DNA from: Pantoea sp. alder81
GTDB lineage: Bacteria > Pseudomonadota > Gammaproteobacteria > Enterobacterales > Enterobacteriaceae
Length of the DNA: 64,000 nucleotides
NCBI RefSeq assembly: GCF_020179835.1
Contig: NZ_JAIUDA010000009.1
Location: 62,001 to 126,000 of the forward strand
Direction of reading: 5' to 3'
Numbering within the stretch: position 1 is the first letter of the stretch; the number at the start of each line of letters is the position of its first letter. The position numbers were made by a program, and so were the translations under genes. This document shows positions 1-8,473 of this stretch, piece by piece. Under the pieces are notes generated by a model, which was given only the letters and a program-made list of their open reading frames with translations, did not search any database and had not been told where the DNA came from.

Positions 1-243
1 CGCTGGCTGCTGCTGACCATTCCAAATGGCTACGAGGCCGGGGAAATTGTCACTGCCGCCCGTGAAAAGCGTCCGGATATCGAAATTATTGCCCGTGCGC
101 ATTACGACGATGAAGTGAATTACATCATGGAGCGCGGCGCTAATCGTGTGGTGATGGGTGAACGTGAGATCGCCAACAGCATGCTGAATGTGCTGCAGGA
201 AGAGATCGCGCAGAACCCGATTGTGCGTGAGTGCCCGATTTAA
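1..243 (+). CDS. ybaL: YbaL potassium/proton antiporter, C-terminal end (partial)
   Basis: The first 80 codons of the window are open and end in TAA. They match the C-terminal cytoplasmic tail of YbaL, a CPA2-family cation/proton antiporter of the inner membrane whose tail is an RCK/TrkA-N nucleotide-binding domain. The visible part reads as alternating beta strands and helices, including IEIIARAHYDDE and GANRVVMGERE, typical of the second half of such a domain. The membrane part lies outside the window. It converges on gsk, as in E. coli, which supports the identity. Confidence 0.88.
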   Translation, partial: RWLLLTIPNGYEAGEIVTAAREKRPDIEIIARAHYDDEVNYIMERGANRVVMGEREIANSMLNVLQEEIAQNPIVRECPI

Positions 244-263
244 CGACGTGTAGTGATGGGCCA

Positions 264-283
264 GGTCGCCATTAATGGCGACC
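264..283. terminator. Perfect 20-bp palindrome after ybaL
   Basis: Two 10-base arms (GGTCGCCATT and its complement) meet without a spacer, 21 bases after the ybaL stop. It could end ybaL transcription as a stem-loop, but no strong T-run follows. It may instead be one copy of a short dispersed palindrome; a different inverted repeat sits between yajR and adhP. Its role is inferred. Confidence 0.5.
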
Positions 284-307
284 CTACTGAATTTATGTTT
301 ATCAAAT

Positions 308-473
308 AGTTAGCGCGTAGATTTAGCAGTCACAGCTGAACAAATGCGCATCAATCTGCCCAACTTTGCGCATCGATTTCGCAGGCATAGAGGAACGGAT
401 ACGCACCAATCCTCCCAACTTTGCGCATCGATTTCGCAGTCATAGCGAAACGGATGCGCATCATCGGTTTCAG
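308..473. repeat. 55-bp tandem repeat, about 2.7 degenerate copies
   Basis: Two adjacent 55-bp units, 344-398 and 399-453, differ at only a few positions and share a core at TTTGCGCATCGATTTCGCAG. A degraded partial unit precedes them from about 308 and a third begins at 454 and breaks off as it enters the gsk stop region. The array fills the space between convergent ybaL and gsk. No good reading frame runs through it and its function is unknown. Confidence 0.8.
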
Positions 474-475
474 CC

Positions 476-1777
476 TTATCTGTCCCAGTACGACTCTTCT
501 AAACTGTCTTCCCGCTCTGGCAGGCCGCGCATCAGACGCGGTGAATGCTGATTCAGCACCTGATAGCTCACCCGATTGGCATATTTGCACACCTGCGCCA
601 GCGACGAATAGGTGAGATAACCACGTGCATGCTTGCTGGAGTTCGGCACTTTCTGACGGTGGAAATTATTGGCGGTGATATCGTGCAGCAACGCGGCTAA
701 GGCACCATCACCGGCGCCGTTGGTGTTCATGATCTTCTCAGGGCCCCCCATATAAGGCGCGATGTGCGAGAAGATGCGTAGCGGTTGCTGGCAATCCTGA
801 TGACGCATAGCGCGGCTAAACTCATATTGGTTGAATTCGGCTATCGCGCCCGGCAGCAGCGGATGATTGGTTTTGCGCTTGAACTCATCTTCGGTGAAGC
901 CAGCCATGTACAAACCCGTCGGGCCGGCGGTGCACAGCACCAGATCCACCCAGTCCAGCGCAATATTCGACGCCAGCAGTGGATCCTGCTCACCGGTCAG
1001 CGCCAGCGCCTCTTCTTCGTTCATCGCCACGATCGAAACATGATCGCGCAGGAAATCGCGCCAGAACTGTGGATCGTCCTGAATCACATATTTGGTTCCC
1101 AGCGTCAGCACCACCGGCACGTCATGCTTTTTCGCGTATTCGATGGCACGCAGCGTGGCTTCCGGCATCGGCTCACCCGGCTGGCAGCGCACCAGATAGG
1201 AAGTCAGCACCAGCGCCGACGCCCCGGCAATCACCTCTTCTGGAATGCTGTCCGCTTGAAGTTGGTTCATCAACCCCGGACTGATAGCAAAGGTGCGTTC
1301 GCCCTGCTCACCAATCAGGGTGAAGCAGCGGCCAATCGCGCCATCCACGCCTTGCAGGAAATTGAGATCCATACGGCTGGAGGTGTTGCACAGATAACGA
1401 TAAGCGTAGCCGCCAATCTGGATGTTGTTGCACATCACGCCGAGCAATACGGAACGGTCATCGGCCAGTACGGAATAGTTGTGCAGCGTGTTACCGATGG
1501 TGCCACCAGCAAATTGATGGCTGATCAGCGCATCACGCATCAGCTCGTTGTACAAAGCCTCTGCGGTGGCATCGTCGATCACCAGAGAGTGACCGGCGCT
1601 CAGGCCGTAGCGTTGCAGGAAGTCATCATCAACTTTGGCTTCAATATCCACCAGCGTCTGGTCGATACCCACCACCCAACTGCCCTCTTCCTGCTCTTGA
1701 GGTGTGGCTTGCAGCAGCGGGTCGCGCGCGTTAACGGGGAAATAGTGTTTGGATTTGCGTTTGCCGGGAAATTTCAT
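476..1777 (-). CDS. gsk: Inosine-guanosine kinase
   Basis: Phosphorylates guanosine and inosine to GMP and IMP with ATP in cytosolic purine salvage. The 433-residue protein has the usual length (434 in E. coli) and belongs to the PfkB/ribokinase family. The family signature NGAGDGA at about residues 353-359 carries the catalytic aspartate and anion hole. The start MKFPGKRKSKHYFP matches the family start. It lies 57 bases after hemH on the same strand, so co-transcription is possible. The aes esterase gene found between hemH and gsk in E. coli K-12 is absent. Confidence 0.97.
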   Translation of the reverse strand: MKFPGKRKSKHYFPVNARDPLLQATPQEQEEGSWVVGIDQTLVDIEAKVDDDFLQRYGLSAGHSLVIDDATAEALYNELMRDALISHQFAGGTIGNTLHNYSVLADDRSVLLGVMCNNIQIGGYAYRYLCNTSSRMDLNFLQGVDGAIGRCFTLIGEQGERTFAISPGLMNQLQADSIPEEVIAGASALVLTSYLVRCQPGEPMPEATLRAIEYAKKHDVPVVLTLGTKYVIQDDPQFWRDFLRDHVSIVAMNEEEALALTGEQDPLLASNIALDWVDLVLCTAGPTGLYMAGFTEDEFKRKTNHPLLPGAIAEFNQYEFSRAMRHQDCQQPLRIFSHIAPYMGGPEKIMNTNGAGDGALAALLHDITANNFHRQKVPNSSKHARGYLTYSSLAQVCKYANRVSYQVLNQHSPRLMRGLPEREDSLEESYWDR

Positions 1778-1834
1778 CGTGGCTGCCGTAAGGGAAATCT
1801 GACAGAGAATGATATCACACTCTCTGCCAGCACT

Positions 1835-2794
1835 TTATCGGCGTGCGTTGACCAGCTGAACCATCATCTCGATGTGCTCGTCATCGGCGTTGAGCGCGGG
1901 GATATATTCGAACTTCTCGCCACCGGCGTGCAGGAAGAACTCACAGTTCTGCTCGCTGATCTCTTCCAGTGTTTCCAGACAGTCTGCGGAGAAGCCTGGA
2001 CTCATCACCTGCACATGCTTAATGCCTTTGGCCGGTAAACCCTGCATGGTTTCGTCGGTGTACGGCGTCAACCACGGCTCACGCCCAAAGCGTGACTGGA
2101 AGGTCATCATGATTTTGTGCGGTGCAATGTTCAACGCGGCAGCCAGCGCCTCGGTGGTGTCTTTGCAACGCTGCGGATAATCATCGCCTTCATTGGCAAA
2201 GCGCTGCGGGATGCCGTGATACGAGAGTACCAGCAGATCCGGTTCGCCATGCTGCGCAAACGAACGTTCGACGGAGGCTTTCAGTGCCGCGATATAGGCC
2301 GGATGCTCGGCATAATCGCGTATAAAAGCGACTTCCGGCAGGGAGCGCAGCGGTTTAAAGCTGGCGGATAATCCATCCCACACGGCGGCGACCGTCGAGC
2401 ACGAGAACTGCGGATAGAGCGGTAATACAATCAGTTTGGTCACGCCCTGAGCCAGCAAACGCTGAACCGCACCCTCAAGGCTCGGTTGGCCGTAACTCAT
2501 GCCCAGTTCAACCGGCATATCCACGCGCTGCGCCAGCGCTTCACGCTGCTGCTTGCTGAACACCATCAGCGGTGAACCTTCTTTCATCCACACAGAGGCG
2601 TACAGCTTCGATACGCGCGGCGAACGGAACGGCAATATGGCGAAATTGAGAATCGGCCACCACAACCAACGCGGTGTATCCACCACGCGCGGATCGCCAA
2701 GGAACTGTTTCAAATAGCGCTTAACGGCAGGTGTTGTAGGCGCATCAGGTGTGCCTAAATTGACCAGCAAAACCCCAGGCTTTTCTTGCCTCAT
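1835..2794 (-). CDS. hemH: Ferrochelatase
   Basis: Inserts ferrous iron into protoporphyrin IX, the last step of protoheme synthesis, at the inner face of the membrane. The 319-residue length matches the bacterial family. The metal-site histidine is in SYHGIP (about residue 193), and the acidic partner is in the TLEEISEQ segment near residue 264. The start MRQEKPGVLLVNLGTPDAP is the family N terminus. It follows adk on the same strand, as in E. coli, but a stem-loop and an ERIC element lie between them, so it probably has its own promoter or depends on read-through. Confidence 0.97.
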   Translation of the reverse strand: MRQEKPGVLLVNLGTPDAPTTPAVKRYLKQFLGDPRVVDTPRWLWWPILNFAILPFRSPRVSKLYASVWMKEGSPLMVFSKQQREALAQRVDMPVELGMSYGQPSLEGAVQRLLAQGVTKLIVLPLYPQFSCSTVAAVWDGLSASFKPLRSLPEVAFIRDYAEHPAYIAALKASVERSFAQHGEPDLLVLSYHGIPQRFANEGDDYPQRCKDTTEALAAALNIAPHKIMMTFQSRFGREPWLTPYTDETMQGLPAKGIKHVQVMSPGFSADCLETLEEISEQNCEFFLHAGGEKFEYIPALNADDEHIEMMVQLVNARR

Positions 2795-2880
2795 TGGTAT
2801 TTCCTTGATGTCAAAACGAATGGATCAAAATCAGGGGGAAATTGTAGCGGAAAACGCGGGAGGGGAAAGCAATTGCTGCA

Positions 2881-2904
2881 AAAGGGCCGGACAACCGGCC
2901 CTTT
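2881..2904 (-). terminator. Stem-loop between adk and hemH
   Basis: A perfect 10-bp stem (AAAGGGCCGG with its complement) closes a four-base loop. It lies downstream of adk and 87 bases before hemH on the minus strand. The T-run is short (three T's), so termination may be partial. Confidence 0.65.
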
Positions 2905-2913
2905 CTGGCACAA

Positions 2914-3032
<119 letters not shown>

Positions 3033-3033
<1 letters not shown>

Positions 3034-3677
3034 TAGCCGAGGATTTCGGCCAGCTGCGTGCTCACTTCAGCGACCTTACGGGTGCCGTCGATCTTGTGAT
3101 ACTGGGTGTTACCGGCTTCCGCTTCTTTGCTGTAATAAGCAATCAGCGGTGCAGTCAGCTGATGGTATTCCACCAGACGCTTACGCACGGTTTCTTCCTG
3201 ATCATCTTTACGCGTGGTCAGCTCTTCGCCGGTCACGTCATCTTTACCTTCCACTTTTGGTGGATTGTAGCTGACGTGATACACGCGGCCAGACGGTGCA
3301 TGCACGCGACGGCCAACAATACGATCCACAATCAGTTCGTCCGGCACGGCAAACTCCAGCACGAAGTCCACATTGATGCCCGCGTCTTTCATGGCGTCAG
3401 CTTGTGGGATGGTGCGTGGGAAGCCATCGAGCAGGAAACCGTTTTTGCAGTCTTCCTGCGTGATACGCTCTTTAACCAGCGCAATCACCAGTTCGTCTGT
3501 GACCAGTTTACCGGCATCCATGATGGCTTTCGCCTGTTGGCCCAGTTCGGTGCCTGCTTTAACTGCCGCACGCAACATGTCACCGGTGGAGATTTGCGGA
3601 ATACCGTATTTCTCCATGATGAATTGAGCCTGAGTGCCTTTACCTGCGCCCGGTGCCCCGAGCAGAATAATACGCAT
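3033..3677 (-). CDS. adk: Adenylate kinase
   Basis: Interconverts ATP plus AMP and two ADP in the cytosol and is essential for energy charge. At 214 residues it equals the E. coli enzyme. The P-loop GAPGAGKGT is at residues 7-15, the AMP-binding DGFPRTIPQA follows at about 85, and the long-form LID domain (about 122-159) is present. The start MRIILLGAPGAG is unambiguous. The stop codon touches an ERIC element. In E. coli htpG lies directly upstream; here two extra genes separate them. Confidence 0.98.
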
Positions 3678-3828
3678 TGCGTAATTCCCCTTGCGAATCG
3701 CATTGATCTATCTGAGAAGGCCAAGAACATACCATTATGACCCGCGCACCACAAGGAAACGGGCGCGCTTCCGGTGAAAGCTTTACTTTGACTTGCTTTA
3801 GCGCAAAACACCAGCAGAGTGCCCGTTT

Positions 3829-4659
3829 TTAAGAATCACGGCTAACACTTAACACCTCTTTCAGACGTCTTTTCAGTATCGGTGTGACGTTTTGATTTTT
3901 GTTCACACCGCCGCGCACGTTGGCATGCAGGCGTAAGCGGTGGTGAGCGGGAAGCAGGTGCATATCCTGCGGCACGTCGTGCAAGGCAAAACTGACTGGC
4001 AGCGGGAACAGGGCAAACGGTAAGCCGTGCTGCTGAATCGATTGCAGCTGAACCGGGGCATCAAGCGTAATATTATCCACGCTAGCGATATTAAACGGCC
4101 GCCAGCCGCTGTTTTCCATCATTTCCAGCGTCTGGTCCAGCGACGTGCCAAAGGCCAGCCCCTGCTCAAACAACCGCAATTCGCTGCGCACCAGCGTACT
4201 GAAATCGCAGGTTCTCAAAGCTATCAACACCAGGTCACCGCTCAACGCAGCATGACGATCGAGCCGTGCCACAAACAATCGCGCATCGCTGATTAATCGT
4301 TTATGCAGCAAGGTGGCAAAGGATTCCGAGGCATCGGTCACGCCCTGGCTTTGACACTCTGCCAGCGATCGTACCCGGCCCTGCTGCATGTCGACGTGCT
4401 CAACCAGCGCAATGTTGCCGGCCATCATGGGCACCGCCGGTAAGACACTCAGTTCACTGACCGGATATTGCGAAGCGTAACGCGTTTGGTTGCGCGCCTG
4501 CTCCTGACGTAAAAACAGTTGTGAGAGCAGCACCCGCGCAATATGCAAAGAGGGTGCAAAGAATAGGTCGTAGTTTTCCAGCCGATAGTGACGGGATAGC
4601 AAGCCGCGAAGTTGATCGCGCGCCGCCGCCGCCCTGGCAGTAGCATGTTGGTGATCCAT
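3829..4659 (-). CDS. Uncharacterised protein resembling a degenerate class V aminotransferase
   Basis: I do not recognise a named family for this 276-residue protein. One segment looks like the cofactor region of class V (IscS/SufS-type) PLP enzymes: TDASES at residues 108-113 resembles the IscS DATQS motif whose aspartate holds the PLP ring nitrogen. Exactly 26 residues after that aspartate, where IscS and SufS have the Schiff-base lysine, is Arg135 in LDRHAA. The protein is also shorter than the roughly 400 residues of active members. I infer a non-catalytic or repurposed fold. No signal peptide or membrane segment is evident. It is divergent from a LysR regulator across 192 bases. Confidence 0.7.
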   Translation of the reverse strand: MDHQHATARAAAARDQLRGLLSRHYRLENYDLFFAPSLHIARVLLSQLFLRQEQARNQTRYASQYPVSELSVLPAVPMMAGNIALVEHVDMQQGRVRSLAECQSQGVTDASESFATLLHKRLISDARLFVARLDRHAALSGDLVLIALRTCDFSTLVRSELRLFEQGLAFGTSLDQTLEMMENSGWRPFNIASVDNITLDAPVQLQSIQQHGLPFALFPLPVSFALHDVPQDMHLLPAHHRLRLHANVRGGVNKNQNVTPILKRRLKEVLSVSRDS

Positions 4660-4851
4660 CGCGTGAGATTTCTCTAATTATAGGAATGCTGTGTGTGTCG
4701 CAGATTGAAGGGGGAACATTAGCCGCGTTAAACACAGACAACGCCATCCGTCAACCCGCCATAATCTGGGGGAAAGGTTAGGCCAATGCGGCTGGACATT
4801 AAAATGATATAAACTGACAATCCCTGTTAGGTTTTTACACAGGGGATGAGT

Positions 4852-5721
4852 ATGACCGCGCTTCCGTCGTTACGTGCACTGCACTATTTTCATCAGGCAG
4901 CACTGCACAGCAGTTTTAGCGTGGCGGCCGAGCGTCTTCATGTCACTCACAGCGCCATTAGCCATCAGATTCGACAGCTCGAAAGCTGGATGGGAAAGCC
5001 ATTATTCGTTCGCACCAATGGACGCGTCAAATTAACCTCACACGGCGAGCGTTTGCTGGTGAGCTGTCAGAAGGCGTTTAGCGAACTCTCCACCACCTGC
5101 GAAAGCATCCGCACCGGCATGCGTCATCACCTTAGCGTCTCCTGTGCGCCGAGTTTTCTCTCACAATGGCTGATTCCACGTATTAGCAGCTTTTATCAAC
5201 GCTATCCCGATATTGAAGTGCAGTTTCAACCGCTGGTGGAGATCGACCAGCTGCGCAGTGAACATACCGATGTGCTGATTCTCAGCTATGAGCAGTCACC
5301 GGATGAGGACATTGATGCCACGCTGATCAGCGATGACTATATTGGTCCGCTGTGCGCTCCGCAGTACGCCGCACGTTTTCAAAACGAGCAGGATTTGGCT
5401 TCTTTGCCGCTCTTACATGCGGATACGCGGCTGCACGCCTGGGCGGAATGGGGCAAAACCAGCGGCGTGCGCGGCAATTTCTGGGTTGGCAAACATTTCG
5501 ACAATCTTACGCTGGGCATTCAGGCAGCGAGAAATGGGCTGGGCGTGATTATGGCACCGCGACTGCTGGTGCGTCAGGAGTTGAATGACGGGACGCTGAT
5601 TGCGCCGTTGGGATTTGTGCGTGTGGATCGCGCCACCTGGATGATGACCAAACTCTCCCGGCAGCATGATGCCGAAGTCACCCTGTTTCGCGACTGGCTG
5701 CGCGATCAGGCGCCACACTAA
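4852..5721 (+). CDS. LysR-family transcriptional regulator, GcvA-like
   Basis: A 289-residue LysR protein: the N-terminal winged helix-turn-helix spans about residues 15-60 (SFSVAAERLHVTHSAISHQI), followed by a periplasmic-binding-protein-like effector domain from about 90. The ATG at 4852 is chosen because AGGGG lies six bases ahead; an ATG at 4846 would touch the ribosome site. Divergent orientation from the aminotransferase-like gene suggests it controls that gene and itself, the usual LysR arrangement. The effector is unknown. It overall resembles GcvA, but the context does not support glycine cleavage control. Confidence 0.88.
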   Translation: MTALPSLRALHYFHQAALHSSFSVAAERLHVTHSAISHQIRQLESWMGKPLFVRTNGRVKLTSHGERLLVSCQKAFSELSTTCESIRTGMRHHLSVSCAPSFLSQWLIPRISSFYQRYPDIEVQFQPLVEIDQLRSEHTDVLILSYEQSPDEDIDATLISDDYIGPLCAPQYAARFQNEQDLASLPLLHADTRLHAWAEWGKTSGVRGNFWVGKHFDNLTLGIQAARNGLGVIMAPRLLVRQELNDGTLIAPLGFVRVDRATWMMTKLSRQHDAEVTLFRDWLRDQAPH

Positions 5722-5726
5722 AAAGA

Positions 5727-5750
5727 AAGGTCGTCATAAATGACGACCTT
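5727..5750. terminator. Bidirectional terminator between the LysR gene and htpG
   Basis: A 10-bp perfect stem (AAGGTCGTCA and its complement) with a TAAA loop lies six bases after the LysR stop and 18 bases after the htpG stop on the other strand. A-rich and T-containing flanks let it serve both convergent genes. Confidence 0.75.
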
Positions 5751-5768
5751 GTCTATTACCGCTCAGGC

Positions 5769-7643
5769 TTACGCCGTCAGCAGCTGGTTCATACGGCGAA
5801 TAAACTGGTTCGGATCGTCCAGCGTACCGCGCTCAGCCAGCAGCGCCTGATCCAGCAGCAGCTCAACCCATTCAGCAAAATGCGCTTCATCGTGAGTATC
5901 CGCCACGCGTTTCACCAGCGTATGCTCCGGGTTGATTTCGAAGATGTACTTCACATCCGGAACTTCCTGACCGGCAGCAGCAAACAGCTTCGCCATCTGC
6001 GTGGTCATTTCGTTAGCGTCGGTGGTAACAATCGCCGGAGTATCGGTCAGACGATGCGTCAGACGCACCTCTTTCACACGCTCGCCCAGCAGCGTTTTCA
6101 CGCGCTCAACAAACGGCTCCAGCGCTTTTTCCGCTTCCTTCTGCTCTTCGGTCTCTTCATCGGCCAGTTTGCTCAGCGAATCGTCCGCTTTGCTCACTGA
6201 CTGGAAGGTCTTGCCATCGAACTCGGTCAGGTAGCTCATCATCCACTCGTCGATACGATCGGACAGCAGCAGCACCTCAATGCCTTTTTTGCGGAACAGT
6301 TCCAGATGCGGACTGCTCTTCGCGGCGGCATAGCTATCAGCAGTGATGTAGTAAATCTTATCCTGCCCTTCCACCATGCGGCTCAGGTAATCATCCAGCG
6401 AAATGGTCTGCTCAGCGCCTTCACTCTGCGTGGTGGCAAAGCGCAGCAGTTTGGCAATCGCCTGCTGATTGGTGTTGTCTTCCGCCGGGCCTTCTTTCAG
6501 CACTAGACCAAACTCTTTCCAGAACTGCTGATATTTCTCAGCGTCGTCTTTGGCCAGTTTTTCCAGCATCTGCAGGCTACGTTTTGTCAGCGCGGCGCGC
6601 AGGCTCTGGGTAACGCGGCTGTCCTGCAGGATTTCACGAGACACGTTCAGTGGTAGATCGTTGGAATCGATCAGGCCACGTACAAAGCGCAGGTAGTTCG
6701 GCATGAACTGCTCGGCATCGTCCATGATGAACACGCGCTGCACATACAGCTTCAGGCCGTGTTTGCTGTCGCGGTTGAACATGTCGAACGGTGCACGCTG
6801 CGGGATATACAGCAGGCTGGTGTACTCCTGCTTGCCTTCCACACGGTTGTGACTCCAGATCGCCGGATCGCTGTAATCGTGGGCGATATGTTTGTAAAAC
6901 TCGTTGTACTCTTCGTCGCTGATCTCAGACTTGTTGCGCGTCCACAGCGCCTGGGCTTTGTTGATCTTTTCCCAGGTGGTGGTGTCGTTCTCTTCGTCTT
7001 TGGTTTCAATCTCAACCGGCAGCGCGATGTGATCGGAGTATTTGCTGATCACATTACGCACGCGCCAATCGTCGAGGAAATCATCTTCGCCTGCGCGGAA
7101 GTGCAGCGTGATTTCGGTACCACGATCGGCTTTCTCGATTTCAGCCAGAGTGTATTCACCCTCGCCCGCGGATTCCCAGAACACCGCTTCATCGGCTTTC
7201 GCACCCGCAGCACGGGTACGCACGGTGACTTTATCGGCGACGATAAATGCGGAGTAGAAGCCCACGCCGAACTGACCGATCAGCTGGCTGTCTTTGGCCT
7301 GATCAGAGCCCATGGATTCAAGGAAGGATTTGGTGCCAGATTTCGCGATGGTGCCGAGGTTCTCAATCACCTCATCACGGCGCATACCGATACCGTTGTC
7401 GCTCAGGGTCAGCGTACGATTGTCCTTATCGACCGAGATACGCACGCGCAGGTCGCCGTCGCCTTCATACAGATCTGGCGTGGACAGTGCGCGGAAGCGC
7501 AGTTTGTCGGCGGCATCGGAGGCGTTGGAGATCAGCTCACGCAGGAAAATCTCTTTGTTTGAATAGAGCGAGTGAATCATCAGGTGCAGAAGTTGTTTTA
7601 CCTCTGACTGGAAGCCACGCGTCTCTTGTCCTTTCATGGTCAT
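5769..7643 (-). CDS. htpG: Molecular chaperone HtpG (Hsp90)
   Basis: ATP-dependent cytosolic Hsp90 chaperone that acts with DnaK in client remodelling. The GHKL ATPase domain occupies about residues 1-215: NASDAADKLR, DNGIGM and GQFGVGFYSAF are visible. Middle and C-terminal dimerisation domains follow. I place the start at ATG 7643 because GAGG lies five bases upstream, giving 624 residues, the E. coli length; the ATG at 7637 (MKGQETRG) is the alternative. A longer in-frame extension to 7721 would be translated from an ERIC element and is rejected. A consensus sigma-32 promoter lies at 7811-7838. Confidence 0.97.
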   Translation of the reverse strand: MTMKGQETRGFQSEVKQLLHLMIHSLYSNKEIFLRELISNASDAADKLRFRALSTPDLYEGDGDLRVRISVDKDNRTLTLSDNGIGMRRDEVIENLGTIAKSGTKSFLESMGSDQAKDSQLIGQFGVGFYSAFIVADKVTVRTRAAGAKADEAVFWESAGEGEYTLAEIEKADRGTEITLHFRAGEDDFLDDWRVRNVISKYSDHIALPVEIETKDEENDTTTWEKINKAQALWTRNKSEISDEEYNEFYKHIAHDYSDPAIWSHNRVEGKQEYTSLLYIPQRAPFDMFNRDSKHGLKLYVQRVFIMDDAEQFMPNYLRFVRGLIDSNDLPLNVSREILQDSRVTQSLRAALTKRSLQMLEKLAKDDAEKYQQFWKEFGLVLKEGPAEDNTNQQAIAKLLRFATTQSEGAEQTISLDDYLSRMVEGQDKIYYITADSYAAAKSSPHLELFRKKGIEVLLLSDRIDEWMMSYLTEFDGKTFQSVSKADDSLSKLADEETEEQKEAEKALEPFVERVKTLLGERVKEVRLTHRLTDTPAIVTTDANEMTTQMAKLFAAAGQEVPDVKYIFEINPEHTLVKRVADTHDEAHFAEWVELLLDQALLAERGTLDDPNQFIRRMNQLLTA

Positions 7644-7675
7644 TGCTACCTCAACTAAATCAGGGTTGATCATAT

Positions 7676-7797
7676 CCCCTTCATACTTCAAGCCGCAGAT
7701 GCGTTGGCTGCTCTCGTTCACCCGAATCTCTGACTTAAGTCAGCTCATCGGGATTCTCTCGTTTGCCGCCTTCCTGCAACTTGAATTATTTTGGGTA
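7676..7797. repeat. ERIC-type element in the htpG leader
   Basis: A full-length ERIC copy in inverse orientation to the one after adk: CATACTTCAAGCCGCAG at the left, the central TCTGACTTAAGTCAGCTCAT core, and TTGAATTATTTTGGGTA at the right. It lies wholly between the sigma-32 promoter and the htpG start codon, so it should form most of the roughly 160-base 5' untranslated region. Confidence 0.87.
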
Positions 7798-7810
7798 AAA
7801 GTTGAGAGAG

Positions 7811-7838
7811 AAATGGGGATGATGATGGGAATTTCAAG
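7811..7838 (-). promoter_or_regulatory. Sigma-32 heat-shock promoter of htpG
   Basis: On the minus strand CTTGAAA (7838-7832) is followed after 13 bases by CCCCATTT (7818-7811). This matches the sigma-32 consensus CTTGAAA-N(11-15)-CCCCATNT at every defined position. Transcription should start near 7803. Confidence 0.88.
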
Positions 7839-7860
7839 CCGATGTCAGTGAAGACATCGG
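7839..7860 (-). terminator. Hairpin between recR and htpG
   Basis: An 8-bp stem (CCGATGTC and its complement) with a six-base loop lies just after recR and directly upstream of the htpG -35 box. On the minus strand it is not followed by a T-run, so it may be a weak or factor-dependent end of the dnaX-ybaB-recR transcript. Confidence 0.4.
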
Positions 7861-7867
7861 CAAGTGA

Positions 7868-8473
7868 TTAGAATTTAATCTTATGGCGTCCGGCGAGCGA
7901 GTGCGACAGCGTGGTGCCATCGACCATTTCCAGCTCACCACCGACTGGCACACCGTGCGCGATGCGGCTGGCATCCACGCCATATTGCCCGCACAAATCG
8001 GCGATATAGTTGGCGGTGGCTTCACCTTCCACCGTGGGATTGGTGGCGAGGATCACTTCGGTCAGGGTTTCGCGCTCGAGGCGCTGCTCTAACCGATCCA
8101 GACCAATATCCTGTGGACCAATGCCATCCAGCGGTGACAAATGGCCCATCAGCACAAAGTAGCGACCGCCAAACTGGCCGGTTTGCTCTATAGCGTGAAT
8201 ATCGGCAGGACTTTCCACCACGCAAATCTGGCCGTTTTGTTGACGGCGCGGATTGGCGCAGATGGTGCAAATTTCCTGCTCGGTGAAAGTACGGCAATCG
8301 GCACAGTGGCCGATTTCCGACATCGCGCGGGTCAATGCCTGCGCCAGACGCATGCCACCGCTACGATCGCGCTGTAACAGCTGAAAAGCCATGCGCTGCG
8401 CCGATTTCGGGCCTACACCCGGCAGGCAGCGCAATGACTCCATCAAAGATTCAAGCAGTGGACTGGTTTGCAT
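7868..8473 (-). CDS. recR: Recombination mediator RecR
   Basis: With RecO and RecF it loads RecA onto SSB-coated gaps during recombinational repair. The 201-residue protein has the helix-hairpin-helix near residues 10-25 (LRCLPGVGPKSAQR), a four-cysteine zinc site (Cys57, Cys60, Cys69, Cys72) and a Toprim domain from about 80 (ICVVESPADI). It is 201 residues as in E. coli. Its ATG overlaps the ybaB stop in TGATG, so translation is likely coupled within the dnaX-ybaB-recR operon. Confidence 0.97.
   Translation of the reverse strand: MQTSPLLESLMESLRCLPGVGPKSAQRMAFQLLQRDRSGGMRLAQALTRAMSEIGHCADCRTFTEQEICTICANPRRQQNGQICVVESPADIHAIEQTGQFGGRYFVLMGHLSPLDGIGPQDIGLDRLEQRLERETLTEVILATNPTVEGEATANYIADLCGQYGVDASRIAHGVPVGGELEMVDGTTLSHSLAGRHKIKF

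Noticed and set aside
785..2038. Long open frame (417 codons) opposite gsk and hemH
   Set aside because: It is antisense to two well-identified genes, has low-complexity His/Gln/Arg-rich composition and no family resemblance; it mirrors the codon bias of the true strand.
6759..7562. Open frame opposite htpG
   Set aside because: Antisense shadow of htpG with no recognisable domain or ribosome site.
7644..7721. N-terminal extension of HtpG
   Set aside because: The added residues are translated from the ERIC element; the ribosome site and homology support the start at 7643.
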